A DNA stretch of 64,000 bases from Acinetobacter calcoaceticus DSM 30006 = CIP 81.8 (GTDB lineage: Bacteria; Pseudomonadota; Gammaproteobacteria; Pseudomonadales; Moraxellaceae), in the NCBI RefSeq assembly GCF_000368965.1, contig NZ_KB849780.1:186001-250000 (forward strand), read 5' to 3'. The position numbers and the translations under genes are program-made. Shown piece by piece: positions 1 to 10,114 of this stretch. Positions within the stretch are counted from its first letter, which is position 1, and each line of letters starts with the position of its first letter. The notes below the pieces were generated by a model. The model had not been told where the DNA came from, searched no databases, and worked only from the letters and a program-made list of their open reading frames with translations.

Positions 1-197
1 CATTATGTATAATTCGGTTCCAAAAACAAAAGCAAATCTTGATATGCAAATGACCTTACCTCTACGGAATGTTCATCCTTAAAAATTAAATAGTCATCCT
101 GCATTTTATTTTCAATATCGGCTGTATTTGTGGGTCTAAAATGCTTCTGATGACTTAAATATAAAAACAGATCGTTATAAATAGGAATTGTCCCATT
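1..197 (-). other. possible truncated reading frame at left edge
   Basis: The minus strand is open in one frame from just after a TAA at 198-200 down to the window edge. The only ATG in it is at 102-104, with no clear ribosome binding site before it. The visible peptide has no motif I recognise. It could be the start of a gene continuing to the left, a decayed remnant, or chance in AT-rich DNA. No product is assigned. Confidence 0.2.
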
Positions 198-234
198 TTA
201 TATTCGAGAATTTTATGAAAATATGGCAGAATAG

Positions 235-1488
<1,254 letters not shown>

Positions 1489-1503
1489 AAAACCGAGGAA
1501 AAC

Positions 1504-2637
1504 ATGATAGAAGTGGTCGATGGGCAACGTCAGCTCAGTGAGTGTAAACGAATCGTTGTTAAAATCGGATCATCTTTACTCACAGCCAATGGGCAAGGTT
1601 TAGATTTGGATGCTATTTCGCATTGGGCGAAACAGATTGCAGATCTACACAATGCCGGACACGAAATTATTTTAGTGTCTTCTGGAGCTGTGGCAGAAGG
1701 TATGGTTCGTATGAAGCTTGCGAGTCGACCCACCGATCTACCCAGTCTACAAGCCTGTGCTGCGATTGGGCAGATGGGTTTAATTCATACTTGGTCTAGT
1801 GTGCTTGAAGAACATGGTATTCGTACTGCTCAGGTTTTACTGACACATGATGATCTGGCGGACCGCCGTCGTTATTTAAACTCATGTGATGCTTTGCAAA
1901 ACTTGATTGATTGGCGTGTGATTCCGGTCATTAATGAAAATGATACGGTATCTACCGATGAGATCCGCTTTGGTGATAACGATACTCTAGCTGCGATGGT
2001 TGCAGGACAGGTTCATGCAGAATTGCTGATCATTTTAACGGATCAGCAGGGGATGTTTGACTCGGATCCACGTCATAACCCTGATGCTAAATTACTCTTT
2101 ACTGTTCGTGCCATGGACGATGTTTTATTCGAAATGGCTGGCGGTGGCGGTGTGCTTGGCAGAGGTGGTATGGTGACTAAAGTTCGCGCCGCACGTTTAG
2201 CTGCTAAGTCGGGTTGTCCAACGCTCATCGCGAGTGGTGAAAGTGATAATGTCTTGTCACGTGCGATGGCGGGTGAAATGCTAGGTACGTTGTTTACGAC
2301 AGATAAAGACCGTATGACTGCTCATCAACAGTGGCTCGCTGCTCATTTACAGACAGCAGGTCGTCTTGTAATTGATGATGGTGCTGTTGAAGCGATTAAA
2401 TTGAAACATCGCAGTTTACTCCCTGTCGGGGTTAAAACTGTTGAAGGGCATTTTGATCGTGGTGATGTGGTTGAATGCGTCGATAAACAAGGTAAACGTA
2501 TTGCAGTGGGTCGAGTGAATTTTAGCTCGCGATCTGCTGAAATTATTAAAGGCTTAGCCTCTGATAAGGTTTATCAAGTGTTAGGTGAAGCCCGTTCACT
2601 TGAAATGATTCATCGTGATCATATGGCGATTTACTAG
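1504..2637 (+). CDS. proB: glutamate 5-kinase
   Basis: Phosphorylates L-glutamate to gamma-glutamyl phosphate, the first and feedback-regulated step of proline synthesis in the cytoplasm. The amino-acid-kinase domain covers about residues 15-265, with the nucleotide-binding KIGSSLL motif near 22, VSSGAVAEG near 60 and the substrate region NENDTVST near 145. A PUA domain follows at about 285-370. The 377 aa length fits the two-domain enterobacterial type. It lies 15 bases after obgE and ends at a strong bidirectional terminator. proA is not adjacent in this window. Confidence 0.97.
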   Translation: MIEVVDGQRQLSECKRIVVKIGSSLLTANGQGLDLDAISHWAKQIADLHNAGHEIILVSSGAVAEGMVRMKLASRPTDLPSLQACAAIGQMGLIHTWSSVLEEHGIRTAQVLLTHDDLADRRRYLNSCDALQNLIDWRVIPVINENDTVSTDEIRFGDNDTLAAMVAGQVHAELLIILTDQQGMFDSDPRHNPDAKLLFTVRAMDDVLFEMAGGGGVLGRGGMVTKVRAARLAAKSGCPTLIASGESDNVLSRAMAGEMLGTLFTTDKDRMTAHQQWLAAHLQTAGRLVIDDGAVEAIKLKHRSLLPVGVKTVEGHFDRGDVVECVDKQGKRIAVGRVNFSSRSAEIIKGLASDKVYQVLGEARSLEMIHRDHMAIY

Positions 2638-2651
2638 ATTGTTGTAAAATT

Positions 2652-2681
2652 AAAAAAGCTCGCTTTATGCGAGCTTTTTTT
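2652..2681. terminator. bidirectional terminator between proB and HAD gene
   Basis: An AAGCTCGC/GCGAGCTT stem with a short loop is flanked by A and T runs, so it works for both converging genes. The last codons and the TAA stop of the minus-strand HAD gene lie inside the hairpin. Confidence 0.85.
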
Positions 2682-3321
2682 CTGGCGTTAAACGAGGTAA
2701 AACACGATCTTCACCCACCATGTATGGATGTGTGGCGAGACTCAACATGTCTAGGTCTTCTGAGCTATTACCGTAAGCATAAATTTGATGATAATGCTGT
2801 AGCGTATATTGCTGATGTACTCTTAATTTCTTTTGTTCACTACTACAATCTGGGGTGGAGTAGTAACCCGTCACCATGCCGTTTTTAATTTGAGTTTCAG
2901 TACAAATTAATTCGATATCTAGTAACTTGCACAGTGGGGCAAGGTAGACATCGATTGAAGCAGAAACCAGTACCACCCGATCACCACGTAACTGGTGGTG
3001 TTGTAACTGTGCGAAAAGTTCAGGTGAGAGCACAGAGACTAGCTCTTGTGCGTATTCTTCGCCTAATCTTTGTAATTCAATTGCGGAGGTATCTTTGAAC
3101 ATGCTGCGAAATAACTTGGCGCGCATCGCATGGGCTGGATAAAAGTTAAGATAGTAGGCTTGAATCCATGGCAGAATTTTTAAGCCTTGCTTAACAATGT
3201 GCCGCTTAGACAAAGCATAAAAGATGAACCCTGTAAAACTGTCTTTGCTACACAAGGTTCCATCAAAATCGAACAGGGCGAGACTCTTTATAGTCTTATT
3301 CGTTTCGCTCTTTGCATACAT
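2665..3321 (-). CDS. HAD-superfamily hydrolase, SerB/IB type
   Basis: Predicted phosphomonoesterase of the HAD subfamily IB (phosphoserine-phosphatase-like). Motif I is FDFDGTLCS with nucleophile Asp18 and acid/base Asp20. Motif II is VLVSAS near residue 120, and the Mg-binding motif is GNSSEDLDML near 180-190. A helical cap lies between motifs I and II. The substrate is unknown; the family includes phosphoserine and phospholipid-headgroup phosphatases. The start overlaps the end of the upstream lipoprotein gene by 34 bases, implying one transcript. The 3' end is embedded in the shared terminator. Confidence 0.85.
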   Translation of the reverse strand: MYAKSETNKTIKSLALFDFDGTLCSKDSFTGFIFYALSKRHIVKQGLKILPWIQAYYLNFYPAHAMRAKLFRSMFKDTSAIELQRLGEEYAQELVSVLSPELFAQLQHHQLRGDRVVLVSASIDVYLAPLCKLLDIELICTETQIKNGMVTGYYSTPDCSSEQKKLRVHQQYTLQHYHQIYAYGNSSEDLDMLSLATHPYMVGEDRVLPRLTPEKKLA

Positions 3322-4496
3322 GTTTCATATCGTCCGTTTACTCGGGTTGCAAACCAGTTGGTATTATAGTCACGACTTAATTTTGGCCCAGAAATAATAA
3401 CTTGCGGCATAATTGCATAGATAGGTTCTTTACCTGTCTTCGCTTTATAAAGTTTCGTCAGAGCAATGTAGGTTTGTGTACTTTCAAACTTTTTCTCTTT
3501 TTCTAATTTAAGATCATCACGAATTTGTCTTGGCGTAACTAATACATTATTTTTTGCAAATACAGTAATCAGTTCTTTTTCTGACTGGCTTTGAGTCGGA
3601 CGCGGATCACCATCTTTTGTGTAAAGAAGTAGATCACCATCTAAACTTACTTCTGAATCGGTCAAGTCATTGAGCATACTTTGAAAAGCAGCATTACGGC
3701 TAGAATACATACCTGAGTTATAGTCTGCAAATCGATAAATAGCTTTATCATAATTTGCTGGATAAACCATTAAACGGTGGATGCCGTAATATAAACCGCC
3801 GTATTCTGTATATAAGTCATTACGAAGCTCAGCGATATTCATGCTAGAGCGTTTGTTGGCTTTGGCGTAGTTAATGTGAACTTGCATAGAACCCAAAGTG
3901 GTAATTGGGTTCATTTTTTCACCAATATCTTGTCCGACCAGTTTGGCTGCACCTGTTAGAGCACTGACATGATAATGCTTCGCCATGAAATCGAAAATTT
4001 CTCGATAGAGTAAGTCTAGTTCACGTTCGGTTTTAACTTTACGCATCCGACTCATATAATTGTCATCTGGTGAAGGCTGTGTTTTAAGAACTTCTTCGAA
4101 GTAACCAGCAACTGTTCCACCAATTTTTTGACCCAGTTTTGCTTCAAATTTTTCTTGTAAACGCGTATTTACTTCTTGAACTGCTTTCGTGCCTAGACCC
4201 GGAACTGATGGGTCAGCTACAAAATTTGATTCCTGATCGACCACAGCAATAATACTGCATACATTTGTTTTAGTTTGAGCTATATCTAGCTCTTGCATAA
4301 TGTCATCAATATCTTTTGCCCAAGACTCACGGTCATTCACACGTGATGGAATTAAGCGCTTAATATGTTGGCTTTCTAGTTCAGGCTCATCATTGTTTGA
4401 CCACCAAGCTTTATCACCACAAGCAGCTAAACTCATGCACACGGTGACCATACCGAATGATTTTAATAAAAAACGGGAAGACAACGGTTTGTTCAT
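3288..4496 (-). CDS. DUF1615-family lipoprotein
   Basis: Putative envelope lipoprotein. The frame is open to 4607, but the ATG at 4494-4496 is preferred because it puts a lipoprotein signal (hydrophobic stretch then LAAC lipobox) at the N-terminus. The mature part resembles DUF1615. It contains VDQESNF and GSMQVHINYA, reminiscent of the catalytic Glu and the following motif of soluble lytic transglycosylases, so a peptidoglycan role is an inference. About 402 aa. It is transcribed away from dusB with roughly 80 bases between them and overlaps the HAD gene downstream. Confidence 0.8.
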   Translation of the reverse strand: MNKPLSSRFLLKSFGMVTVCMSLAACGDKAWWSNNDEPELESQHIKRLIPSRVNDRESWAKDIDDIMQELDIAQTKTNVCSIIAVVDQESNFVADPSVPGLGTKAVQEVNTRLQEKFEAKLGQKIGGTVAGYFEEVLKTQPSPDDNYMSRMRKVKTERELDLLYREIFDFMAKHYHVSALTGAAKLVGQDIGEKMNPITTLGSMQVHINYAKANKRSSMNIAELRNDLYTEYGGLYYGIHRLMVYPANYDKAIYRFADYNSGMYSSRNAAFQSMLNDLTDSEVSLDGDLLLYTKDGDPRPTQSQSEKELITVFAKNNVLVTPRQIRDDLKLEKEKKFESTQTYIALTKLYKAKTGKEPIYAIMPQVIISGPKLSRDYNTNWFATRVNGRYETCMQRAKRIRL

Positions 4497-4579
4497 GGCG
4501 AGGAAAGCACCTGCATAAAAAGATGAGCCGATCAAGCGGATGAAGTATACTATGTTGATCATCAATTGTATGAATATAT

Positions 4580-5605
4580 ATGTATATTGGTCCCTATCAA
4601 CTGTCAAATAATTTAATCGTTGCTCCTATGGCTGGGGTCACTGACCGTCCATTTAGAACGCTCTGTAAGTATTTTGGCGCAGGCCATGCAGTCAGTGAAA
4701 TGATGACTGCCGATAAGACTTTGCAGATGAGCAAGAAAAGCCTCTACCGTGCAAATTTTGATGGGGAACTTGCTCCGATTTCTGCACAAATTGCTGGTTC
4801 TGATCCTGAGCAGTTAGCTGAGGCTGCACGTCATCAAGTGGCAAATGGTGCCCAAATTGTTGATATCAATATGGGATGTCCTGCCAAAAAAGTATGTAAT
4901 AAACTCGCAGGTTCAGCTTTATTACAAGATGAAGATTTGGTGGCACGAATTCTTGATACGGTGGTCGCTGCTGTTGATGTTCCTGTTACTTTAAAAACGC
5001 GTTTGGGATTTTTAAATGGGCAAGAAAATATTTTAAGGGTAGCAAAAAGAGCAGAAGAAGCGGGAATTGCTGCACTAGCCTTACATGGCCGGACACGTGA
5101 AGACATGTATTTAAATACAGCACGTTATGATTTGATCAAACACGTCAAAGAATTAATCAATATTCCACTTATTGCAAACGGTGATATTGATAGCCCTGAA
5201 AAAGCTAAATATGTACTCGATTACACTGGTGCTGACGCGATTATGATTGGCCGTGCTGCTCAAGGCCGACCATGGATTTTCCGTGAAATTGCTCATTATT
5301 TAAAAACTGGAGAGCACTTAGCCGCACCTAATATTGAAGAAGTGAAGCATGTGTTATTGGGACATTTATCAGAACTTTATCAATTTTATGGTGAATATTC
5401 AGGCTGCCGTATTGCCCGTAAACACATTGCTTGGTACACAAAAGGATTACGTTCAAGTAACGAATTCCGCCAAAATATGTATAAAGTTGAAAGTACTGCT
5501 GAGCAAGCAATAGTGGTTGAAAACTATTTTAATCAGTTATTGGCTCAAGGTGATTTGATGAGTGATGTGCAAGTTGAGCAGATTAATTTATTGCAAACTC
5601 ATTAA
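4580..5605 (+). CDS. dusB: tRNA-dihydrouridine synthase B
   Basis: FMN- and NADPH-dependent enzyme that reduces uridine to dihydrouridine in the tRNA D-loop. It has the Dus signature APMAGVTDRPFR at residues 15-26 and the catalytic-cysteine motif NMGCPAKKVC near 97-106. A TIM-barrel FMN phosphate site follows (ANGDI near 205, GADAIMIGRAAQGRPW near 222-237). The NMGCPAKKVC form and the 341 aa length fit DusB better than DusA or DusC. Unlike in E. coli, fis is not downstream. The gene is divergent from the DUF1615 lipoprotein and ends at a terminator shared with the converging nitronate monooxygenase gene. Confidence 0.93.
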   Translation: MYIGPYQLSNNLIVAPMAGVTDRPFRTLCKYFGAGHAVSEMMTADKTLQMSKKSLYRANFDGELAPISAQIAGSDPEQLAEAARHQVANGAQIVDINMGCPAKKVCNKLAGSALLQDEDLVARILDTVVAAVDVPVTLKTRLGFLNGQENILRVAKRAEEAGIAALALHGRTREDMYLNTARYDLIKHVKELINIPLIANGDIDSPEKAKYVLDYTGADAIMIGRAAQGRPWIFREIAHYLKTGEHLAAPNIEEVKHVLLGHLSELYQFYGEYSGCRIARKHIAWYTKGLRSSNEFRQNMYKVESTAEQAIVVENYFNQLLAQGDLMSDVQVEQINLLQTH

Positions 5606-5607
5606 AT

Positions 5608-5636
5608 AAAAAAGCCAGTATCTTCACTGGCTTTTT
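5608..5636. terminator. bidirectional terminator, dusB / nitronate monooxygenase
   Basis: The stem AAGCCAGT/ACTGGCTT with a six-base loop is flanked by A and T runs between two convergent genes. Confidence 0.85.
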
Positions 5637-5642
5637 AAGGTC

Positions 5643-6698
5643 TTACTCATCTTCTAATATTTCTACCACTAATTGGTTAATCAGGTCGGCAGCATCTAGT
5701 TCTCTTATTTGCGATACATTACTACCTGCCCAAAAAGCACCATATCCATAGTCTTGATGTTTGCTTGCAATCGCATTTAACTGTTTCGCTAAATCATAGG
5801 TATATGGATATTCGGGTTGAGGAGGGCGATTTGGTAAATCAATTTGTGTATGCCAGTGGTTCAATAGACCACGGGCTGGACGACCAGAGAGACTCGCACT
5901 AATTTGTGTTACTGGTTCACTAAATAAAGCTTTACGATATTCAACAGATGCATTGGATGATCGACATTGAACAAAAGCGGTCCCCAGTTGAACAGCCGCA
6001 GCACCTAAGCTCAACATATACCGCGCTTGTGCTCCATTCATAATCCCACCGGCGGCCACGACAGGCAACTTGCAGTGTTTTACAATAAGCTGCACTAAAT
6101 CGCTGGTTTTGATAGCTGCATCAAAGGTTTTATTAAAGATTCCTCGATGACCGCCAGCTTCAATACCTTGAGCAATAATAATATCGATGCCAGCAGCTTC
6201 AATGGCTTGTGCTTCAACCAAATTGGTAGCAGAAACCATCGTTAGAATGCCGGCATTTTTTAAAGCCTGAATTTGATGTGGATGGGGAATACCAAAATGA
6301 AAACTGACAGCTTTAGGTTTAGTGTCTAATACGACATTTAAAAAGTCATCGTTATCAAGAAAACTTGGATAAATGCAGTTCAAATTTTGAGGAGGTTGCT
6401 CACCAAACTTTTCAAATTGTGGACGTAAATATTCAATCCATTGTGCTGAAGTTTGGGGATTAAGTTGTTCGGGTTGATGGCAGAAAAAATTAACCTGAAA
6501 GGATTTCTCTGTAAGTGTTTGGGTTTTTAAAATCTGTTCGCGCGCACTTTGTGCCGTGTTTGCTCCGAGTCCTAATGACCCAAGTCCACCTTGATTAGAA
6601 ACTTCCGCGGCAAGTTCGGGGGTAGATACACCTGCCATGGGCGCAAGAAAAATTGGATGTTTAATTTCAAGTTGTTGTAACAGGGTCATTTTATTCAC
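5643..6698 (-). CDS. nitronate monooxygenase family protein
   Basis: FMN-dependent TIM-barrel enzyme of the 2-nitropropane dioxygenase/NMO family, which oxidises alkyl nitronates such as propionate 3-nitronate. Visible motifs are IFLAPMAGVSTPELA near residue 15, AQGIEAGGHRG near 175-185 (with the conserved His), VVAAGGIMNG near 213-222 and GAAAVQLGTAFVQC near 230-243. These are the family's FMN-phosphate loops. At 351 aa it is of usual length. The real substrate in this organism is unknown. It is a single gene, convergent with dusB. Confidence 0.85.
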   Translation of the reverse strand: MNKMTLLQQLEIKHPIFLAPMAGVSTPELAAEVSNQGGLGSLGLGANTAQSAREQILKTQTLTEKSFQVNFFCHQPEQLNPQTSAQWIEYLRPQFEKFGEQPPQNLNCIYPSFLDNDDFLNVVLDTKPKAVSFHFGIPHPHQIQALKNAGILTMVSATNLVEAQAIEAAGIDIIIAQGIEAGGHRGIFNKTFDAAIKTSDLVQLIVKHCKLPVVAAGGIMNGAQARYMLSLGAAAVQLGTAFVQCRSSNASVEYRKALFSEPVTQISASLSGRPARGLLNHWHTQIDLPNRPPQPEYPYTYDLAKQLNAIASKHQDYGYGAFWAGSNVSQIRELDAADLINQLVVEILEDE

Positions 6699-6798
6699 CT
6701 CATTTCTTTATGTTCACCATAACGTGGAATTTGAATCAAGAGCAAATAATATTGGCTATTTAGTTTTTAAATATTTAATGTTCATAAGTTCTATTTTT

Positions 6799-7500
6799 TT
6801 AAAGTGGAGTAACGTTAAATAATGAGCCAATCCAACTTGAAAAAGCCATTGCTAGAATACCCCACAATGTAATGCGTAAACTGCCTTTAAGTTTAGATGT
6901 GCCTGCAAAATAACTTGAAAGGGCGCCTAAGATAGCTAAAGCAATAATCCCTGTAACGAGAACACTTTGCATAATTAAATGTTCAGGAGTGAATAAGATT
7001 GCGAGCATCGGAAAAAAAGCGCCAAAAAAAAACGATGCGGCGGATGAAAGAGCAGCTTGAACTGGGTTTGCAGCCGTATTTTCATGAATACCTATTTCAT
7101 CACGGGCATGTGCACCTAAAGCATCATGTGTTGTGAGCTGTATCGCAACCTCTTTTGCTAATTCACTTGAAAGCCCTCTAGAGATATAAATTTGAGTTAA
7201 CTCATCTAATTCTTTCTGAGGATATTTTTTTAATTCTTTTTCTTCAGTTGCTAGATCTGCTTTTTCAATATCTTCTTGAGATTTTACTGAAATATATTCT
7301 CCGGCAGCCATTGATGTAGCCCCAGAAATTAATCCAGCAATACATGTAATTAATAGAGTGTGTGAGTTGGCTCCACTAGCTGCCATTCCCATAATTAAGC
7401 TAGTAACAGAAATAATTCCATCATTGGCCCCTAATACGGAAGCTCTTAACCAGCCTGAACGGTGAATAGCATGATGTTCTACATGATGTGGAAAAGCCAT
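6799..7500 (-). CDS. VIT1/CCC1-family membrane protein
   Basis: Integral membrane protein of the vacuolar iron transporter family, presumably moving Fe2+ or Mn2+ out of the cytoplasm. The N-terminus HRSGWLRASVLGANDGIISV is typical of the family, with the Asp and nearby residues of the first membrane helix. The hydrophilic middle (about residues 75-140, rich in Glu and His) corresponds to the metal-binding linker between helices 2 and 3. Three hydrophobic segments follow at the C-terminus. At 233 aa it is of normal size. It is monocistronic, with a 249-base gap to the next gene upstream. Confidence 0.85.
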   Translation of the reverse strand: MAFPHHVEHHAIHRSGWLRASVLGANDGIISVTSLIMGMAASGANSHTLLITCIAGLISGATSMAAGEYISVKSQEDIEKADLATEEKELKKYPQKELDELTQIYISRGLSSELAKEVAIQLTTHDALGAHARDEIGIHENTAANPVQAALSSAASFFFGAFFPMLAILFTPEHLIMQSVLVTGIIALAILGALSSYFAGTSKLKGSLRITLWGILAMAFSSWIGSLFNVTPL

Positions 7501-7749
7501 AATTTTTCCTTATAAATTCTTTATAGATGCTATGAAATTTTACAATTTATTGATCAAAAAATATGTCATTATTATAGGGAATCTAGGGATAAGACAGAAT
7601 AGATCAATAACAAAAAATGGAGACTAAATTATTTATATAAAACATCCTTAACCTAACTTAACGATGTAACTCATTATTTTTTAATTATGATATTTATTGA
7701 TCATTTAAAAAACTACCCCTAATAACTCTAATTTACTGTAGAGGTGAAA

Positions 7750-8970
7750 ATGAAAAATAGCAAAACAATAAAATCTCTAACTCGTTCCTTTATCGTTATC
7801 GGTTCGCTTTGTCCAACTTTAGGGTTCTTAACTATTGAAACTGCATTTGCCCAAGAAATCGTTAATCAAGAATATAAACCTGGTAACCCGATTTATGATA
7901 AATGGGACCAATTTTATAAAATTGAGAAGACTCAACCTGAAAATGCGGAGAAGTTATTATTAGAACTCGGAGAGATGACACCACAAGATATTAAGGTATG
8001 GAAAAGCTTAACCTATTTACAGATTAGATTAGGTAAGCAAGAGGCTGCTTTACAAAGTCTAAGAAAAGCAGAGGCATTAGATCCAGCAGATGACACTTTA
8101 AAATTACAAGAAGCATATCTGCTTAATTCTCAGAAAAATAATAAAGAAGCTTTGGTGGTTTTTAAGGAACTTACAACATCTAAAGATGCTGATATTGCCA
8201 ATAAAGCCACACAAGCCGTAAAAAATCTGAGCGGGGGCGAGGTAAAAACTTACTTCCGTGATGTTTATTTCGCGCCTTCATATGAGTCACGTTATGACGA
8301 TGTGATTTTCCCACTCAAAGCCCGTTACGGTAAAAACTTTGATAATGGTCGAGCACAAGTTTATGGCTTTTTAAACTTAAACCGTGACACTCAATCTCAA
8401 GGCGGGGTACGTCCTGAAATTATTGATGAAAACGCAGTGACGCTAGGGATAGGCGCTAATTATCAACCTTGGACTTCAATCCCTGTGCGTGCATATCTAG
8501 AAGTTGGTGGAAGTTACGATCTGATTGACCGTAATAGAGATAAATTTCGTGAAAGTGTAGTGGGTGGCGTTACGGGTTATCAAGAGTGGAATTCTCAAAA
8601 TAATTGTAATAACTCACTCTGCTTTAATGATTACTTCACTGATTTATATGGCAATGCAGCAACTTATTCTAGAGAAGATTATAACTTTATTGGGGATTTA
8701 CGATTACGTACGGGCTTAAATGTATATAAAGGTGAGAATGGAACTGTCCAGGCTTACGTGAAATTGCATGGTTTAGCTGATAGCAAAGATGAATATTACA
8801 ATAATTTATTTGAATATGGCCCAGGGATTTCATGGCAGCCTTTTAATTATCAACCTATAAAATTACGTGTTGAACGACTATATGGCAATTACTTTAAAGA
8901 TGTGCCAGTAAATACAAAAGATCATTACAACAATACTCGCGTCGAACTCGTTTTTTATAAGGATTTCTAA
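7750..8970 (+). CDS. NfrA-like outer-membrane TPR/beta-barrel protein
   Basis: Putative outer-membrane export component for a polysaccharide. A signal peptide covers about the first 32 residues, ending near AFA-QE. A short TPR-like helical part follows to about residue 165 (periplasmic scaffold). The rest has alternating polar/hydrophobic strands and ends in a terminal Phe, as in outer-membrane barrels; it resembles the NfrA C-terminal domain. At 406 aa it is far shorter than E. coli NfrA. ATG 7750 is chosen because AGAGGTG lies at correct spacing; the GTG at 7744 sits inside that site. wecB starts one base after the stop, so they form an operon. Confidence 0.72.
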   Translation: MKNSKTIKSLTRSFIVIGSLCPTLGFLTIETAFAQEIVNQEYKPGNPIYDKWDQFYKIEKTQPENAEKLLLELGEMTPQDIKVWKSLTYLQIRLGKQEAALQSLRKAEALDPADDTLKLQEAYLLNSQKNNKEALVVFKELTTSKDADIANKATQAVKNLSGGEVKTYFRDVYFAPSYESRYDDVIFPLKARYGKNFDNGRAQVYGFLNLNRDTQSQGGVRPEIIDENAVTLGIGANYQPWTSIPVRAYLEVGGSYDLIDRNRDKFRESVVGGVTGYQEWNSQNNCNNSLCFNDYFTDLYGNAATYSREDYNFIGDLRLRTGLNVYKGENGTVQAYVKLHGLADSKDEYYNNLFEYGPGISWQPFNYQPIKLRVERLYGNYFKDVPVNTKDHYNNTRVELVFYKDF

Positions 8971-8971
8971 A

Positions 8972-10114
8972 ATGAAGAAAATTTTTATATCTATTGTATT
9001 TGGTACACGTCCAGAACTAATCAAACTTGCCCCTGTTATTTTATTGGCAAAGCAAGATCCACGCTTTCAAGTTGAGGTTATTTTTACGGGGCAGCATGAT
9101 GAATTGGTAAGAGATGCGATAGATTTCTTTGGGGTTGAAATCGACCACCGTCTCAAAATTATGAATGCTGGACAAAGTCTCAATCAGTTATTAATACATG
9201 GTTTGAGTCAAATTGAACAGGTATATACCGATGGTCAAAAAAGAGATGCAATTGTTATTCAGGGCGATACAACGACTGTTTTAGCGGCAGGTTTGGTCGC
9301 GTTCTCTATGAAAGTTCCTGTTGCGCATGTCGAAGCGGGTTTGCGTTCCTATGATTTAGATCATCCTTTTCCAGAAGAAGGAAATCGCCAGTTAGTTTCC
9401 CGCATTACAAAATGGCATTTTGCTCCGACTGAACAATCAAAGAGAAATCTACTCAATGAACAAATTTCACCAGAGCTTATTACTGTTACAGGTAATACCG
9501 TTGTTGATGCTGTGTATTTAGGACGTAAATTAATTTCTGAAAAATCGGGTTTGAAGAACCAGCTAGAACCCTATGGAATTCAATTAAAGCAAGATGACAA
9601 AGTTGTGCTTATTACAGCTCATCGCCGTGAAAATTTTGGAGATGGAATTCAAAACATTTGTAATGCAGTTGAGCATTTAGCTAATGGCCACCCAAATTTA
9701 CATTTTATTTGGCCTGTGCATTTAAACCCCGCAGTACATGATGTTGTACATAATAAGTTTAAAGATCATCCCCAAATCCATCTTGTTAAACCGCTAGACT
9801 ACCCAAGCTTATTGGCAGTCATAGACCGATCTACATTTATTTTGACAGATTCGGGTGGCTTACAAGAAGAGAGTCCATCATTTAATAAGCCCGTTTTAAT
9901 CTTGCGAGATACCACAGAACGGCCTGAAGTTGTTGAGGTTGGAGCAGGAGTCTTAGTAGGGACTAACCAACAAAAAATTATTCAAGAAGCTGAAAAGTTG
10001 CTCACCGACCAACAGCACTATGAAAAAATGGCACATGTAGAAAATCCATTTGGTGATGGGCAAGCTGCTCGGCGTATTCTTGACCAAATTGCACAATCTT
10101 ATGAATTAGCATAA
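8972..10114 (+). CDS. wecB: UDP-N-acetylglucosamine 2-epimerase (non-hydrolysing)
   Basis: Interconverts UDP-GlcNAc and UDP-ManNAc in the cytoplasm. Family motifs are FGTRPELIKLAP at residues 9-20, QGDTTTVLA near 91, HVEAGLRSYD near 116-125, TAHRREN near 213-219 and TDSGGLQEE near 291. At 380 aa it matches WecB (about 376 aa in E. coli). It directly follows the NfrA-like gene, with an AAGGA ribosome binding site inside that gene's end. This suggests a dedicated supply of UDP-ManNAc for the adjacent exopolysaccharide machinery. The 3' end overlaps the convergent DUF4434-like gene by 16 bases. Confidence 0.93.
   Translation: MKKIFISIVFGTRPELIKLAPVILLAKQDPRFQVEVIFTGQHDELVRDAIDFFGVEIDHRLKIMNAGQSLNQLLIHGLSQIEQVYTDGQKRDAIVIQGDTTTVLAAGLVAFSMKVPVAHVEAGLRSYDLDHPFPEEGNRQLVSRITKWHFAPTEQSKRNLLNEQISPELITVTGNTVVDAVYLGRKLISEKSGLKNQLEPYGIQLKQDDKVVLITAHRRENFGDGIQNICNAVEHLANGHPNLHFIWPVHLNPAVHDVVHNKFKDHPQIHLVKPLDYPSLLAVIDRSTFILTDSGGLQEESPSFNKPVLILRDTTERPEVVEVGAGVLVGTNQQKIIQEAEKLLTDQQHYEKMAHVENPFGDGQAARRILDQIAQSYELA

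Noticed and set aside
7744..7749. GTG start for the NfrA-like gene
   Set aside because: This GTG lies within the ribosome binding site that serves ATG 7750.
8972..10114. wecB as part of an enterobacterial common antigen or capsule cluster
   Set aside because: No other such genes (wecC, wzx, wzy or wza type) are next to it; the partners here are synthase-type components.
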